DNA of 64,000 nucleotides, taken from NCBI RefSeq assembly GCF_027922365.1, contig NZ_BSFN01000018.1:32677-96676 (forward strand). The letters are read 5' to 3'. Position 1 is the first letter of the stretch. Every line of letters begins with the position of its first letter. The notes below the pieces were generated by a model. That model ran no database searches, was not told where the DNA came from, and saw only the letters and a list, made by a program, of their open reading frames with translations. Both the position numbers and the translations under genes were made by a program. Origin of the DNA: Pseudomonas turukhanskensis (GTDB lineage: Bacteria > Pseudomonadota > Gammaproteobacteria > Pseudomonadales > Pseudomonadaceae). Shown one piece after another: positions 41,076 to 49,442 of this stretch.

Positions 41076-42113
41076 ATGATAAATAACAGTGATCTACTGA
41101 CTACTGCTGAAGCCGTTAGGCTCTTACCCAAGGCCGAGCTACACCTCCATCTTGAGGGGTCTATCTCACTTAAAACTCTTATTGAACTGGCGCATCAGCA
41201 TCACGTGCAATTACCTCCCAAGCTGCATGCTGAGGCAGTGCTGGAATATCGTGATCTTGATGAGTTCATTGATGTGTCCATGTTTGCTTTCCAGGTGATA
41301 CGCACCTCAGAAGACTTCACCCGAGTCACCTTCGAAATGCTGTCACATTGCGCCGAACATGGCGCGAGGCATGTGGAGTTCTTTTTTAGTCCGAGTTCGC
41401 ACAGGCACTTGGGCTATCCACAAATTCTTCAAGCGATTTGCGGTGGGATGCGCCTTGCTGAGCAGCGCTTTGGTATTACATCCCTGATCATTCCGTCGCA
41501 CAACCGAATGCTCGGCGCAGAGGCGGGGCTAAACTTTTTAAAATTGATCGAGAGCTGCCCTGCTCCTGAAGTCGTAGGAGTAGGTTTGGAATTTGCTGAG
41601 CGCAATTATCCTCCCGAGCTATACGGGGTGCTGTTCGGAAAGGCAAAAAAGATGGGACTTCGACTTACCGCCCATGCTGGCGAAGATGGTCCGGCAGCTT
41701 ATGTTGAGACCTGCCTCACGCTCTTATCGTGCGACCGCATCGATCATGGTTACCACGTCATCGATGACAACGATCTGATGGGTTATTGCAAAGATCGAGG
41801 TGTCTGGTTCACCTGCTGCCCGACTACTACCAAGCATACGACGACCTGGAAGCAGCTAACCTCTAGCGAGCATGCAATCCATCAGATGATAGCGGCAGGT
41901 TTGAATGTCACAATCAACACCGATGACCCTGGGTTTTTCCAGACAGATTTGACCCAGGAATATCTATCCCTCGGACTCCCCCTCGAAACCCTCGCTTGCC
42001 TTGCACTCAATAGTCTCGAAGCGTCATGGATGCCTGGGCCTGAAAAGGCACGGCTACGTGAACTATGGCAGGCAGAGATCGACGACATTATTCAAAGACA
42101 TCAAGCCCACTAA
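41076..42113 (+). CDS. Adenosine/adenine deaminase-like hydrolase
   Basis: A 345-residue metal-dependent deaminase. Zn ligands and catalytic residues are visible: KAELHLHLEGS at the N-terminus, LTAHAGEDGPA (His and Glu), RIDHGYHV (catalytic His), and INTDDPGFF (Asp ligand). The region usually CPxSN in adenine/adenosine deaminases reads CCPTTTKHTT, so substrate recognition is probably altered. It lies between the porin and the LLM monooxygenase, and is not part of ordinary purine salvage clusters. It likely removes an amino group from an imported heterocycle. The 174-bp gap after the porin has no palindrome. Confidence 0.85.
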   Translation: MINNSDLLTTAEAVRLLPKAELHLHLEGSISLKTLIELAHQHHVQLPPKLHAEAVLEYRDLDEFIDVSMFAFQVIRTSEDFTRVTFEMLSHCAEHGARHVEFFFSPSSHRHLGYPQILQAICGGMRLAEQRFGITSLIIPSHNRMLGAEAGLNFLKLIESCPAPEVVGVGLEFAERNYPPELYGVLFGKAKKMGLRLTAHAGEDGPAAYVETCLTLLSCDRIDHGYHVIDDNDLMGYCKDRGVWFTCCPTTTKHTTTWKQLTSSEHAIHQMIAAGLNVTINTDDPGFFQTDLTQEYLSLGLPLETLACLALNSLEASWMPGPEKARLRELWQAEIDDIIQRHQAH

Positions 42114-42188
42114 CCTGGCCGCATTACCGGCACCCAAGGCGATAGCGACTTGCGAGACAGGTGTCGGTTAAACCGTTCAAGCGATTGA

Positions 42189-42216
42189 CTCATACACCAG
42201 GCCGTCGGTGTATGAG
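42189..42216. terminator. Hairpin between convergent genes
   Basis: CTCATACACC and GGTGTATGAG pair perfectly over ten bases around an 8-nt loop, between the convergent deaminase and LLM monooxygenase genes. It lacks a long T-run, so termination is likely but not certain. Confidence 0.55.
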
Positions 42217-42235
42217 CCTTAGTTGCTAACGGCGG

Positions 42236-43567
42236 CTATCGAGTCGGTAGCTGCCAGGTTGGCCGAAGCAACCCGAGGTTTTCGCGCAGTGTTCCGCCAC
42301 AATATTCAGTCTTCATCAGCCCTCGTTGTTGGAGGATTGGTACGACATGATCGACAAAATCATCCAGGCTGTTGGGCATTGCGTGCAGGTAGAGATTGAA
42401 CCCGTCTGCCCCACCTTGCTGATACCAAAGCTGCATAGCGTCAGCCACCTGCTCAGGCGTGCCGATGACCGATAAGTGCGCATAGGCACTTGCCAACCAA
42501 TGAAAAGCCTCACGTATCGTCATCCGGCGACCTGCACGGTTGAAATCAATCTGCTGTCCGTGCGCAAGTTTTTGCAGTTCGGGCAAATCTGGAATCGGGC
42601 CGTCCAGGTCGTACCCCGTCAAGTCGACTTTCCATAGCCCCTTGATCATTGCTAAACCGCCGCCATCATCAAGGTAAGTCTGACGCTCTCTGAATTTTCG
42701 CTGCGCGTCTTCTTCCGTCGCACCTATTACAGGGAAAAAGCCAGGAAGAATCGCCAACTCGCCACCGGCTCGACCGTGCTTCTTCATCGCTTCATGCATT
42801 TTGGTTTTGAAAGCGCGCCCGCCTTCTAGCGTGCCGTACTTCGCATACATAATGTCGGCGGTCCGAGCAGCGAGATCATGACCCGCATCTGACATGCCGG
42901 CCTGAGAGATCAGCGGATAGCCCTGAGGTGGACGGGGAATGTTGAGAGGGCCCTCAATGCGAAAAAACTCCCCTTGATAGTTCAATTTGTGCATCTTGCG
43001 TGGATCGAAATACTGGCCTGACGCCTTGTCACGCAGAAAAGCATCGTCCTCAAAGCTATCCCATAACCCCATTACGGCGTCGATGAATTCGTTGGCGCGA
43101 CGGTATCTGACTTCTGAAGAAAGCTCGCTGGTGTGGCCAAAGTTTTTAGCCTCTTCCGGAGAACCCGAGGTGACCAGGTTGAAGCCGCTACGCCCCTTAG
43201 TCAAAAAGTCGAGGGAGGCAATTTGGCGCGCGATCGTGTACGGATGATGGTAGGTCGCCGAGACGGTACCGACGAGTCCCAACTGAGAAGTTACTTGGCT
43301 TAGCGCCGCAAGCAAGGTGGTCGGTTCGAAGTGAACATGAGTGCCGCCTCGACCAAAATGCCCTTCACGAATGCCTGCAGTTTGAACCCCCACTCCGTCC
43401 GCCAAGAACATCACATCCAACTTACCTTTTTCACACGTCTTGGCCAGCGTGGAATACATCTCGAAATTCATATCGCCTTCGCAATAATTTCCGGGATATG
43501 TCCATCCCATCGAACCTGGATGGTTATTACATAGCACTGCCAGCTTCATGAAGTTGTGGCTTGTCAT
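42236..43567 (-). CDS. LLM-class flavin-dependent monooxygenase (NtaA/SnaA/DszA family)
   Basis: A 443-residue luciferase-like monooxygenase using FMNH2 supplied by a reductase. Typical segments are LAVLCNNHPGSMGW, FEPTTLLAALSQVTSQLGLV, GTVSATYHHPYTIARQIASL, GRSGFNLVTSGSPEEAKNFG and YPLISQAGMSDAGHDLAA, as in nitrilotriacetate and sulfone monooxygenases. Such enzymes cleave C-N or C-S bonds or open N-heterocycles (RutA is a distant relative). TTTAGGAGAG precedes ATG 43567. It follows the FMN reductase by 10 bp, so the pair forms a two-component monooxygenase. The substrate is inferred to be the deaminated product of the neighbouring enzyme. Confidence 0.9.
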   Translation of the reverse strand: MTSHNFMKLAVLCNNHPGSMGWTYPGNYCEGDMNFEMYSTLAKTCEKGKLDVMFLADGVGVQTAGIREGHFGRGGTHVHFEPTTLLAALSQVTSQLGLVGTVSATYHHPYTIARQIASLDFLTKGRSGFNLVTSGSPEEAKNFGHTSELSSEVRYRRANEFIDAVMGLWDSFEDDAFLRDKASGQYFDPRKMHKLNYQGEFFRIEGPLNIPRPPQGYPLISQAGMSDAGHDLAARTADIMYAKYGTLEGGRAFKTKMHEAMKKHGRAGGELAILPGFFPVIGATEEDAQRKFRERQTYLDDGGGLAMIKGLWKVDLTGYDLDGPIPDLPELQKLAHGQQIDFNRAGRRMTIREAFHWLASAYAHLSVIGTPEQVADAMQLWYQQGGADGFNLYLHAMPNSLDDFVDHVVPILQQRGLMKTEYCGGTLRENLGLLRPTWQLPTR

Positions 43568-43577
43568 CGACTCTCTC

Positions 43578-44141
43578 CTAAACCACCATTTTTGATACTG
43601 CGGTTAAATCGCAGACTGTTCTAAGTTCATACACTGCCCGGTCAATTCTCGAGATGAGCGCTTCATCAACCGGCTCACCATTTAGAAAATCTGCCTCGCA
43701 GGCATAAACAGCCGTCGGGGTAGTCGCTGCACTAAAGAAGCCGAACAACGGACGTAACGAGTGCTCTACCACCAGCGCATGCTTTGACCCTCCCCCATTA
43801 GCTACAAGGCAAACGGGTTTATGGATCAGACACTCTGGGCTGAGTAAGTCAAAGAAGTGTTTGAAGTGCCCAGAATAGGCACCTTTGTAAACAGGGGAGC
43901 CTACAATGAGCGCATCAGCTTGGCTAACCTGATCGAATATGCTTCTTGCATTTACACTGAGTTCGTCAAGCGATGTAGCCATACCGAACTCAATGCCGAT
44001 ATCCACAAAATCGTATAGCAACACTTGCACGCTGTTTGAATCAGCAAGGCGCAGAGCGATGGCGTTAACGAGGGACCTTGTTCTAGACGGGCGGCGTGTG
44101 TTCGCGGAAAGAGCGACGACCCTTGTTGGTTGCTTGTTCAT
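43578..44141 (-). CDS. NAD(P)H-dependent FMN reductase
   Basis: A 187-residue flavodoxin-fold reductase (FMN_red family). The phosphate-binding start reads VVALSANTRRPSRTRSLV, and DALIVGSPVYKGAYSGHFKHFF is the family's core flavin-binding signature. It should deliver FMNH2 to the LLM monooxygenase encoded immediately downstream. ATG 44141 is chosen over 44207, which would place the operator site inside the coding region. Operator site 3 (44201-44218) lies 60 bp upstream and supplies TTGACA as its -35. Confidence 0.85.
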   Translation of the reverse strand: MNKQPTRVVALSANTRRPSRTRSLVNAIALRLADSNSVQVLLYDFVDIGIEFGMATSLDELSVNARSIFDQVSQADALIVGSPVYKGAYSGHFKHFFDLLSPECLIHKPVCLVANGGGSKHALVVEHSLRPLFGFFSAATTPTAVYACEADFLNGEPVDEALISRIDRAVYELRTVCDLTAVSKMVV

Positions 44142-44200
44142 TTTTTTCGCTGCTCCGGGATGGAAAATAGCCAGGAGCAGATTGCCGAAACGCCCAATTA

Positions 44201-44218
44201 TTGTCAAGGCCTTTACAA
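44201..44218. promoter_or_regulatory. Operator site 3 (FMN reductase/monooxygenase promoter)
   Basis: TTGTCAAGGCCTTTACAA is an 18-bp palindrome with one mismatched pair. On the minus strand its arm gives a consensus -35 TTGACA for the FMN reductase operon. It lies in the 303-bp divergent region 44142-44444, between that operon and the MarR gene, so it may also mediate autoregulation. No gene is seen in that gap. Confidence 0.75.
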
Positions 44219-44444
44219 AGCTTAGAGGGATGGTACATTGGCTTAGCCTGGGGAAATCTTACCTATCTGTTTTGTTAGCCCTAACACGGGCCTTCCAGAG
44301 CGTTTGTATGGGTTTCTGAAAGCTTGCGCATGACTAAACGGAACATCATAATCCGGCGTAAAGGCGCTTTTTAAAGATGCTCAATCAACCGGCATCGCTG
44401 CGCGACTTTAATAACGGCCACATTTATTTGCGGGAAAAAGATAA

Positions 44445-45005
44445 GTGAACTCGATCAAGGACGCTAAACATGAATTACTACAACTCATGGATGATAATAA
44501 CGTCGCTGGCTTTGTAGATGTCGCAGTTAGAGAGGGTTCCAAACGACTACCGCACATGAACTTGAAAGCACATCGTATGATCTTGATGCTTTTACGTGTG
44601 GGCGATCTAATTACATACGATCATATGGTAAAGATATTGCGACCTCTCGGGCTTACAGGTGCGGGCCACTATCTTATGTGGGTTATATGGTTGACCGGCC
44701 CAATTGAGGGGATTATGGCAGCTCGCCTCATGGGAGCCAGTCGAGCCAGTGTCTCGGGTATTGCAATCACATTGGAAAAAGACGGGCTTATTTCAAAAGT
44801 TCCCTCTCCCTCGGATGGTCGTGTCACGTTGCTGACTTTGACCGAAGAAGGAAAAACCAAGATTGAACAAGCCATGATGCAAATCAGCGACTCTGCGGGA
44901 CTTGTACTTGAGGGGCTCACTGAAGAAGAATCTACCATCTTGTTAACTTTGCTCGAGAAATTTTCGGCGGCCACAGTTTCCAAGTCGAGGCTTCGAGCGC
45001 TTTAA
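44445..45005 (+). CDS. MarR-family transcriptional regulator
   Basis: A 186-residue winged-helix regulator. The recognition helix and wing are AARLMGASRASVSGIAITLE, then DGLISKVPSPSDGRVTLLTL, with the D-x-R wing motif typical of MarR proteins. Start is GTG 44445 with a weak purine-rich site upstream; an ATG further in would remove the N-terminal helix. It is divergent from the FMN reductase/LLM operon and is the only regulator in the 36-45 kb cluster, so it is the best candidate to bind the palindrome shared by the three promoters and to sense the substrate. Confidence 0.85.
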   Translation: MNSIKDAKHELLQLMDDNNVAGFVDVAVREGSKRLPHMNLKAHRMILMLLRVGDLITYDHMVKILRPLGLTGAGHYLMWVIWLTGPIEGIMAARLMGASRASVSGIAITLEKDGLISKVPSPSDGRVTLLTLTEEGKTKIEQAMMQISDSAGLVLEGLTEEESTILLTLLEKFSAATVSKSRLRAL

Positions 45006-45050
45006 CAGTTCAGCGGTTAGTTAAGGTACTTTGTGAGGCAGGGAAAACGA

Positions 45051-45734
45051 TTACCGATGATCCCTCGGTATATTCGTATGAAGCTTACCTGCATGTGCGC
45101 TAGCGAATTCTTCTGTGAGACTTAGTTCAGGAAACTGGCGAAAGGTAAGACTGATACGTGGGCCGACTTGGGCCACTGTTTTTCGCAGAGCATGAAGCCA
45201 GTACCTCTGAGTTTCACCACGCATCACAATGAGTTGTCCATGATGTAGTTCCAGATCGCGCCGCTCGCCTGATGCCTTGTGCTTAAACGCAAACTTGCGC
45301 GTGCCCCCAAGGCTCAGCGACGCAATTGCGTCATGCCGCCCTTGGGCCTCCGGATCGCTGTGCCAGCCCATGCCTTGCGAGCCATCCTGATAGAGGTTGA
45401 GTAGGCAGGAATTGAACGTGGTTCCACAAATACGCTCCACCCTGCTTCTCAGCTCACTCAGCACGGCTACACCCCAGGGTAGCGATTGCCGCTGGACACC
45501 TGAGTGCGTGTAACTAAGTGGTAAATGGGCATACCACACCGCCTGGCGGACGGTTTGGATCAGTTCGCCATTGACCAGTGCGGTGTCTGGCGCCCAGGCA
45601 ACTTCGCGCAGCAAACGGGCAAAAAACGTATCGGCCTCTGCCGCCGTTAAAACGACGCCGTAGTTATGCACGGCGCCGTCCACGGGCAGCAGATTCAGGT
45701 CCTCCGGCCGGGTCAGAAACAGGTCTGCCTGCAT
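45051..45734 (-). CDS. AlkB-like 2OG-Fe(II) oxygenase
   Basis: A 227-residue dioxygenase of the AlkB family, which demethylates alkylated DNA or RNA bases with 2-oxoglutarate, Fe(II) and O2. Iron ligands are visible as GMGWHSDPEAQ (H-x-D) and RYWLHALRKT (His); the 2-oxoglutarate Arg pair is in GPRISLTFRQF. The ATG at 45734 lies 13 bp after the dienelactone-hydrolase-like gene, so it is probably co-transcribed with it. The pairing has no obvious metabolic meaning. Confidence 0.88.
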   Translation of the reverse strand: MQADLFLTRPEDLNLLPVDGAVHNYGVVLTAAEADTFFARLLREVAWAPDTALVNGELIQTVRQAVWYAHLPLSYTHSGVQRQSLPWGVAVLSELRSRVERICGTTFNSCLLNLYQDGSQGMGWHSDPEAQGRHDAIASLSLGGTRKFAFKHKASGERRDLELHHGQLIVMRGETQRYWLHALRKTVAQVGPRISLTFRQFPELSLTEEFASAHAGKLHTNIPRDHR

Positions 45735-45747
45735 GGCCTGGTGTGGC

Positions 45748-46458
45748 TCACTTGGCCCAAAGCACGCGGCCGAGGAACGTCAGCGTGCGGTCCCAGGCCA
45801 GTTGCGACCAGACTGGATCAAACTGAGTGCCTTCGATTCGCCCCTGCCCCACCGCCGTTTCGTTGGCGAATGCATGGTGCGCCAGGTACTGGTGGAACTC
45901 GGTTTTTACCCCGGCGCCGTTCAGCTTGGTTTCCAGCTCGCCGACGGTGGCGATCGGGAAGAAGGCGTCCTGGGTAGCCCAGTGGGCCAGCACTTCACCT
46001 TTAATGGCCGATGCATCGATATAGTCTAGCGGCGGAAAGCCGTACCAGACCACACCGGCTTTCAGTTCCGGGCATTGGGTGAGGCTCAGCAGTGTCAACG
46101 CACCGCCCATGCAGAAGCCGGTAACCGCGATATTGGCGGTTTTTTTCAAGAGGAAATTCACCGCGCCTTTGATGTCTTGTGAAGCCGCGTCGCCAAAGTC
46201 GAGCCCTTCCATCAAGTGGTGCGCTTCCTCTTGCTCGACGGTAGATTGCCCTCGGTACAGATCCGGCACCAAGGCCAGATAGCCGCACTCGGCCAGCCGG
46301 TCAGCCACCCCGCGAATTTGATCGTTCAAGCCCCACCATTCCTGGATGACCACCACGGCCGGAGCGTTTTCGCTCTGTGCTGGTGTTGCCAGGTAGCCTT
46401 GCAGCTCACCACCGTCCGGCCGGGTGAAGGTGACCATGGTTCCTTTTATCGCTGTCAT
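45748..46458 (-). CDS. Dienelactone hydrolase-family protein
   Basis: A 236-residue alpha/beta hydrolase. The nucleophile is Cys in VTGFCMGGAL, the hallmark of dienelactone hydrolase (G-x-C-x-G-G); VVIQEWWGLNDQIRGVADRL near the N-terminus and a C-terminal HHAFAN supply Glu and His. GAGGAAG precedes ATG 46458. Classical enzymes act in chloro-aromatic catabolism, but stand-alone members also hydrolyse various lactones and esters. The catechol genes lie a few kb away, though in a separate operon. Confidence 0.87.
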   Translation of the reverse strand: MTAIKGTMVTFTRPDGGELQGYLATPAQSENAPAVVVIQEWWGLNDQIRGVADRLAECGYLALVPDLYRGQSTVEQEEAHHLMEGLDFGDAASQDIKGAVNFLLKKTANIAVTGFCMGGALTLLSLTQCPELKAGVVWYGFPPLDYIDASAIKGEVLAHWATQDAFFPIATVGELETKLNGAGVKTEFHQYLAHHAFANETAVGQGRIEGTQFDPVWSQLAWDRTLTFLGRVLWAK

Positions 46459-46517
46459 GTCTGTGCTTCCTCAGGTTGGATTGCTGTCTTGAAGGTATTG
46501 AACAGGCTGCGCCTCGA

Positions 46518-47069
46518 TCAACCGCGGCGCTTGGGTAACATGCCGAGCAAGATGTCGTCTTTGTCGATGAAATGGTGTTTGAGCGCGATCAGCGCATGCC
46601 CGCCCACCAGCGCGCCGCAGAACCAGGCTGTCCACGTGTGGATGATTTTGGCGATGTCGTAGAGGTCTTTGTTCGGCTCTACCAAGGGCGGCAAGGTGAA
46701 CAAGGTGGCTACCAGAATGGGCTTGTCGGCCACCGAACTCCAATACCAGCCCGACAGCGGCAGCGCCAAGAGGGCGATACCGTAGAGCAGCAGGTGCCCT
46801 ACTTTTGCACCGCGTTGCATAAGCGGGCTCATGGTGCTGGGCAGGGCTGGCACGGGGTGCAGTAGACGCCACGCAATACGCACAACAATAAGAAACACCA
46901 GGGTGCTGGCGAGCGCCTTGTGCGTGAAGGTCAGGCCGTGTTGTGGGTTGAGCTCTTCACGCCAATGGGTGGCGAGAATGCCGATTACCCAGCTGCACAG
47001 CCAAATTAGCGCCATGCCCCAGTGCAGTAGTTTCGCTGTACTGGTATAGCCGACGTTGTTTCCTTTCAT
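46518..47069 (-). CDS. Cytochrome b561 (di-heme membrane protein)
   Basis: A 183-residue protein with four TM helices. Heme-ligand His residues appear in KLLHWGMALIWLCSWVIG, LTFTHKALAS, KVGHLLLYGIALLALPLSGW and IHTWTAWFCGALVGGHALIALKHHF, as in bacterial b561 (CybB type, superoxide or quinone linked). ATG 47069 starts the family-typical N-terminus; an in-frame extension upstream overlaps a hairpin and is rejected. It is expressed toward the dienelactone-hydrolase gene. Confidence 0.9.
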   Translation of the reverse strand: MKGNNVGYTSTAKLLHWGMALIWLCSWVIGILATHWREELNPQHGLTFTHKALASTLVFLIVVRIAWRLLHPVPALPSTMSPLMQRGAKVGHLLLYGIALLALPLSGWYWSSVADKPILVATLFTLPPLVEPNKDLYDIAKIIHTWTAWFCGALVGGHALIALKHHFIDKDDILLGMLPKRRG

Positions 47070-47140
47070 ACCGACGTTTTCCTGGTCTATCAGGTTAGAT
47101 AGCGGTCCTTTATATGGACCCGTTTTGCACATACAGGAAA

Positions 47141-47178
47141 GCCCGCCCCCGTGATGCAAACGGATGGCGGGCTTTTTT
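47141..47178. terminator. Bidirectional terminator between gfa and cytochrome b561
   Basis: GCCCGCC...GGCGGGC with T-rich flanks (GCTTTTTTC on the plus side, TTTCC on the minus side). It should mainly close the minus-strand formaldehyde operon 10 bp past the gfa stop. Confidence 0.7.
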
Positions 47179-47188
47179 CTTGCTTGGT

Positions 47189-47767
47189 TTAGCTAGCAGC
47201 GGTAACGCCGTTGAGCTTTGCCACTTGTGTTGCCAGCGCGTCCATCAAGTCTGGGGACAAGCAGTCATAGGGTTCCAGATTCAACGCGCGCAGTTGCCCA
47301 CGAATGGCCTTCATATTTGCCGGCGGCGTGCCGGTTTCGATGACGGACGACACAAAGGCCGCAAAGCCCGGCGCCGACCAGCCCTTTTGCGGCGACAGCT
47401 CGGTGTGGACGAAATCCAGACCATAGAACGCGTGGTCCTTATTCTCGATTCGGCCATACAAGTGAGCGCCGCAGTCCTTGCAGGCGTGACGCTGGATGGC
47501 AGCCTTTTCATCGACGATGGCAAGTTTGTCAGCATTAGCTGTGACGCTCACTTTGTCGCGGGGCACCACGGCGATAACGGCAAATTTGGCGCCCTTGGGT
47601 TTCCAGCACTTGCTGCAGCCACAGGCGTGGTTATGCAGCGTTTGCGCGTCGATTTTGACTTCGACCTTGTTGCTCTCGCACAGGCACTGGAGCGTGCCAC
47701 CGGTGAAATGTTCTGCGCCTTGCTCGAAGCCGTTATCCAGTGTCGGATGAAGTTTTACAGTGCTCAT
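47189..47767 (-). CDS. gfa: S-(hydroxymethyl)glutathione synthase (GFA/CENP-V family)
   Basis: A 192-residue zinc protein that promotes condensation of formaldehyde with glutathione. Zn-binding Cys clusters are visible as LQCLCESN, NHACGCSKCWKP and HACKDCGAHLY, the GFA signature. GGAG precedes ATG 47767. It is the last gene of frmR, frmA, gfa on the minus strand, and its product supplies the substrate of FrmA. Confidence 0.93.
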   Translation of the reverse strand: MSTVKLHPTLDNGFEQGAEHFTGGTLQCLCESNKVEVKIDAQTLHNHACGCSKCWKPKGAKFAVIAVVPRDKVSVTANADKLAIVDEKAAIQRHACKDCGAHLYGRIENKDHAFYGLDFVHTELSPQKGWSAPGFAAFVSSVIETGTPPANMKAIRGQLRALNLEPYDCLSPDLMDALATQVAKLNGVTAAS

Positions 47768-47823
47768 TGCGTGTCTCCGTTACAGGGCTGTAACGCCCGC
47801 GACCCAAGGCTGCGGACGTGCGA

Positions 47824-48933
47824 TCAATATTTGATGACGGTGCGGATCGACTTGCCTTCGTGCATCAGGTCGAACGCTTCGTTGATGCGTTCAAGCGGCA
47901 TGGTGTGGGTCACAAACGGGGCCAGATCGATCTCGCCGCTCATGGCGTCTTCCACCATTTTTGGCAGTTGGGATCGGCCTTTTACACCACCGAATGCCGA
48001 GCCTTTCCAGGTGCGACCGGTGACCAATTGGAACGGACGAGTAGAGATTTCCTGGCCGGCGCCGGCCACGCCGATCACGATGGACTGACCCCAGCCACGG
48101 TGGGCGCATTCCAGAGCCGAGCGCATGACGTTGACGTTGCCGATGCATTCAAACGAGTGGTCCACACCCCAGCCGGTGGCCTCGATGATCACTTGCTGAA
48201 TCGGCTGTTCGTGGTCTTTCGGGTTGATGCAATCGGTGGCACCAAACGAGCGCGCCAGGTCGAACTTGGATGGGTTGGTGTCAACGGCAATGATCCGCCC
48301 GGCTTTGGCCTGACGTGCGCCTTGGATAACGGCCAAGCCAATACCACCCAGACCGAATACCGCAACCGTGTCGCCTTCCTGAACTTTGGCTGTGTTGTGC
48401 ACGGCGCCAATGCCAGTGGTTACGCCGCAACCCAGCAAGCAGACGTGCTCCGGATTGGCATCCGGGTTGATCTTGGCCACCGACACTTCAGCGACCACGG
48501 TGTATTCACTGAAAGTCGAGCAGCCCATGTAGTGGTACAGCGGCTGGCCGTTGTAAGAGAAACGGCTGGTGCCATCGGGCATTACGCCTTTGCCCTGGGT
48601 CGCACGTACGGCCACGCACAGGTTGGTTTTGCCCGACTTGCAGAACAGGCACTCGCCGCACTCGGCGGTGTACAGCGGAATAACGTGGTCGCCCGGCTTC
48701 AGGCTGGTAACGCCCTCGCCCACTTCCACCACAATGCCAGCACCTTCGTGGCCTAGCACCACGGGGAACAAGCCTTCCGGGTCGTCACCGGACAAGGTGA
48801 AGGCGTCGGTGTGGCAAACACCGGTGTCGGTGATGCGGATTAGCACTTCGCCGGCGCGCGGTGGCGCCACGTCGATCTCAACAATTTGCAGCGGTTTGCC
48901 GGCCTCGAAAGCCACAGCAGCACGAGATTTCAT
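47824..48933 (-). CDS. frmA: S-(hydroxymethyl)glutathione dehydrogenase / class III alcohol dehydrogenase
   Basis: A 369-residue zinc medium-chain dehydrogenase, exactly the usual FrmA/AdhC length. Catalytic Zn: GVCHTDAFTLSG and GHEGAG; structural Zn: CGECLFCKSGKTNLC; NAD fold: VAVFGLGGIGLAVIQGA. It oxidises S-hydroxymethylglutathione to S-formylglutathione in formaldehyde detoxification. ATG 48933 is chosen because TTTGGAGA lies 7 nt upstream, while ATG 48939 would be too close. It lies between frmR and gfa. Confidence 0.95.
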   Translation of the reverse strand: MKSRAAVAFEAGKPLQIVEIDVAPPRAGEVLIRITDTGVCHTDAFTLSGDDPEGLFPVVLGHEGAGIVVEVGEGVTSLKPGDHVIPLYTAECGECLFCKSGKTNLCVAVRATQGKGVMPDGTSRFSYNGQPLYHYMGCSTFSEYTVVAEVSVAKINPDANPEHVCLLGCGVTTGIGAVHNTAKVQEGDTVAVFGLGGIGLAVIQGARQAKAGRIIAVDTNPSKFDLARSFGATDCINPKDHEQPIQQVIIEATGWGVDHSFECIGNVNVMRSALECAHRGWGQSIVIGVAGAGQEISTRPFQLVTGRTWKGSAFGGVKGRSQLPKMVEDAMSGEIDLAPFVTHTMPLERINEAFDLMHEGKSIRTVIKY

Positions 48934-48978
48934 AAGCATTCTCCAAATGAATAAAAGGTTCGCGGCGCTTCCCAGCGC

Positions 48979-49254
48979 TTAACGTAGATAAGTTCGGACT
49001 AAGGACACGACGTCGTCTATGGAGGCGCGTTGCGCTTCGCTAACGTCGCCAAGACCGGTGAATTCTTCGCGGAGATGGCTCTCCAGCACACCGGCCATCA
49101 GGCCGTTCACGGCACCGCGTATGGCGGCAATCTGCTGAAGCACGGGCGCGCAGTCAGCCCCTTGTTCGAGCGCCGCTTCCAGCGCATCCAGCTGCCCTCT
49201 TACCCGGCGCACACGGCCCAGTACGCGTTTTTTCTCAGCAGGTGAATGCGGCAT
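48979..49254 (-). CDS. frmR: Formaldehyde-responsive repressor FrmR (CsoR/RcnR family)
   Basis: A 91-residue all-helical repressor. It has MPHSPAEKKRVLGRVRRVRG, then LEQGADCAPVLQQIAAIRGAVNGLMAGVLESHL, with the Cys (the DCAPV motif) and N-terminal Pro that react with formaldehyde in FrmR. ATG 49254 gives the expected length. A G-tract operator lies 18 bp upstream of the start. FrmR represses frmA-gfa until formaldehyde crosslinks it. Confidence 0.92.
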   Translation of the reverse strand: MPHSPAEKKRVLGRVRRVRGQLDALEAALEQGADCAPVLQQIAAIRGAVNGLMAGVLESHLREEFTGLGDVSEAQRASIDDVVSLVRTYLR

Positions 49255-49272
49255 GGTTTGACTCCCGAAAAG

Positions 49273-49287
49273 TACTGGGGGGGAGTT
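49273..49287. promoter_or_regulatory. FrmR/RcnR-type G-tract operator
   Basis: TACTGGGGGGGAGTT: a G7 tract flanked by TACT and AGT, the type of site bound by RcnR and FrmR. It lies 18-33 bp before the frmR ATG, so FrmR probably autoregulates the whole operon. Confidence 0.75.
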
Positions 49288-49362
49288 TATTCCTGAGGGC
49301 GCGCCGTGATTAGGGCGCGAATCGGCGGGACAGTTGGGTCGTTTTGTTTGCAATCGCCGCGT

Positions 49363-49392
49363 TTGGGCTTCGCTCACCGCAGCGAAGCCCAA
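49363..49392. repeat. GGGCTTCGCT inverted repeat
   Basis: TTGGGCTTCGCT and AGCGAAGCCCAA form a 12-bp perfect stem with a 6-nt loop. It is related to the repeats at 13927-14063 and lies between frmR and catA. Confidence 0.6.
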
Positions 49393-49442
49393 CAAACCTG
49401 CGTTCCGTCCGTTTCAAAACCAGGCACAGGCTTATCGCGACG

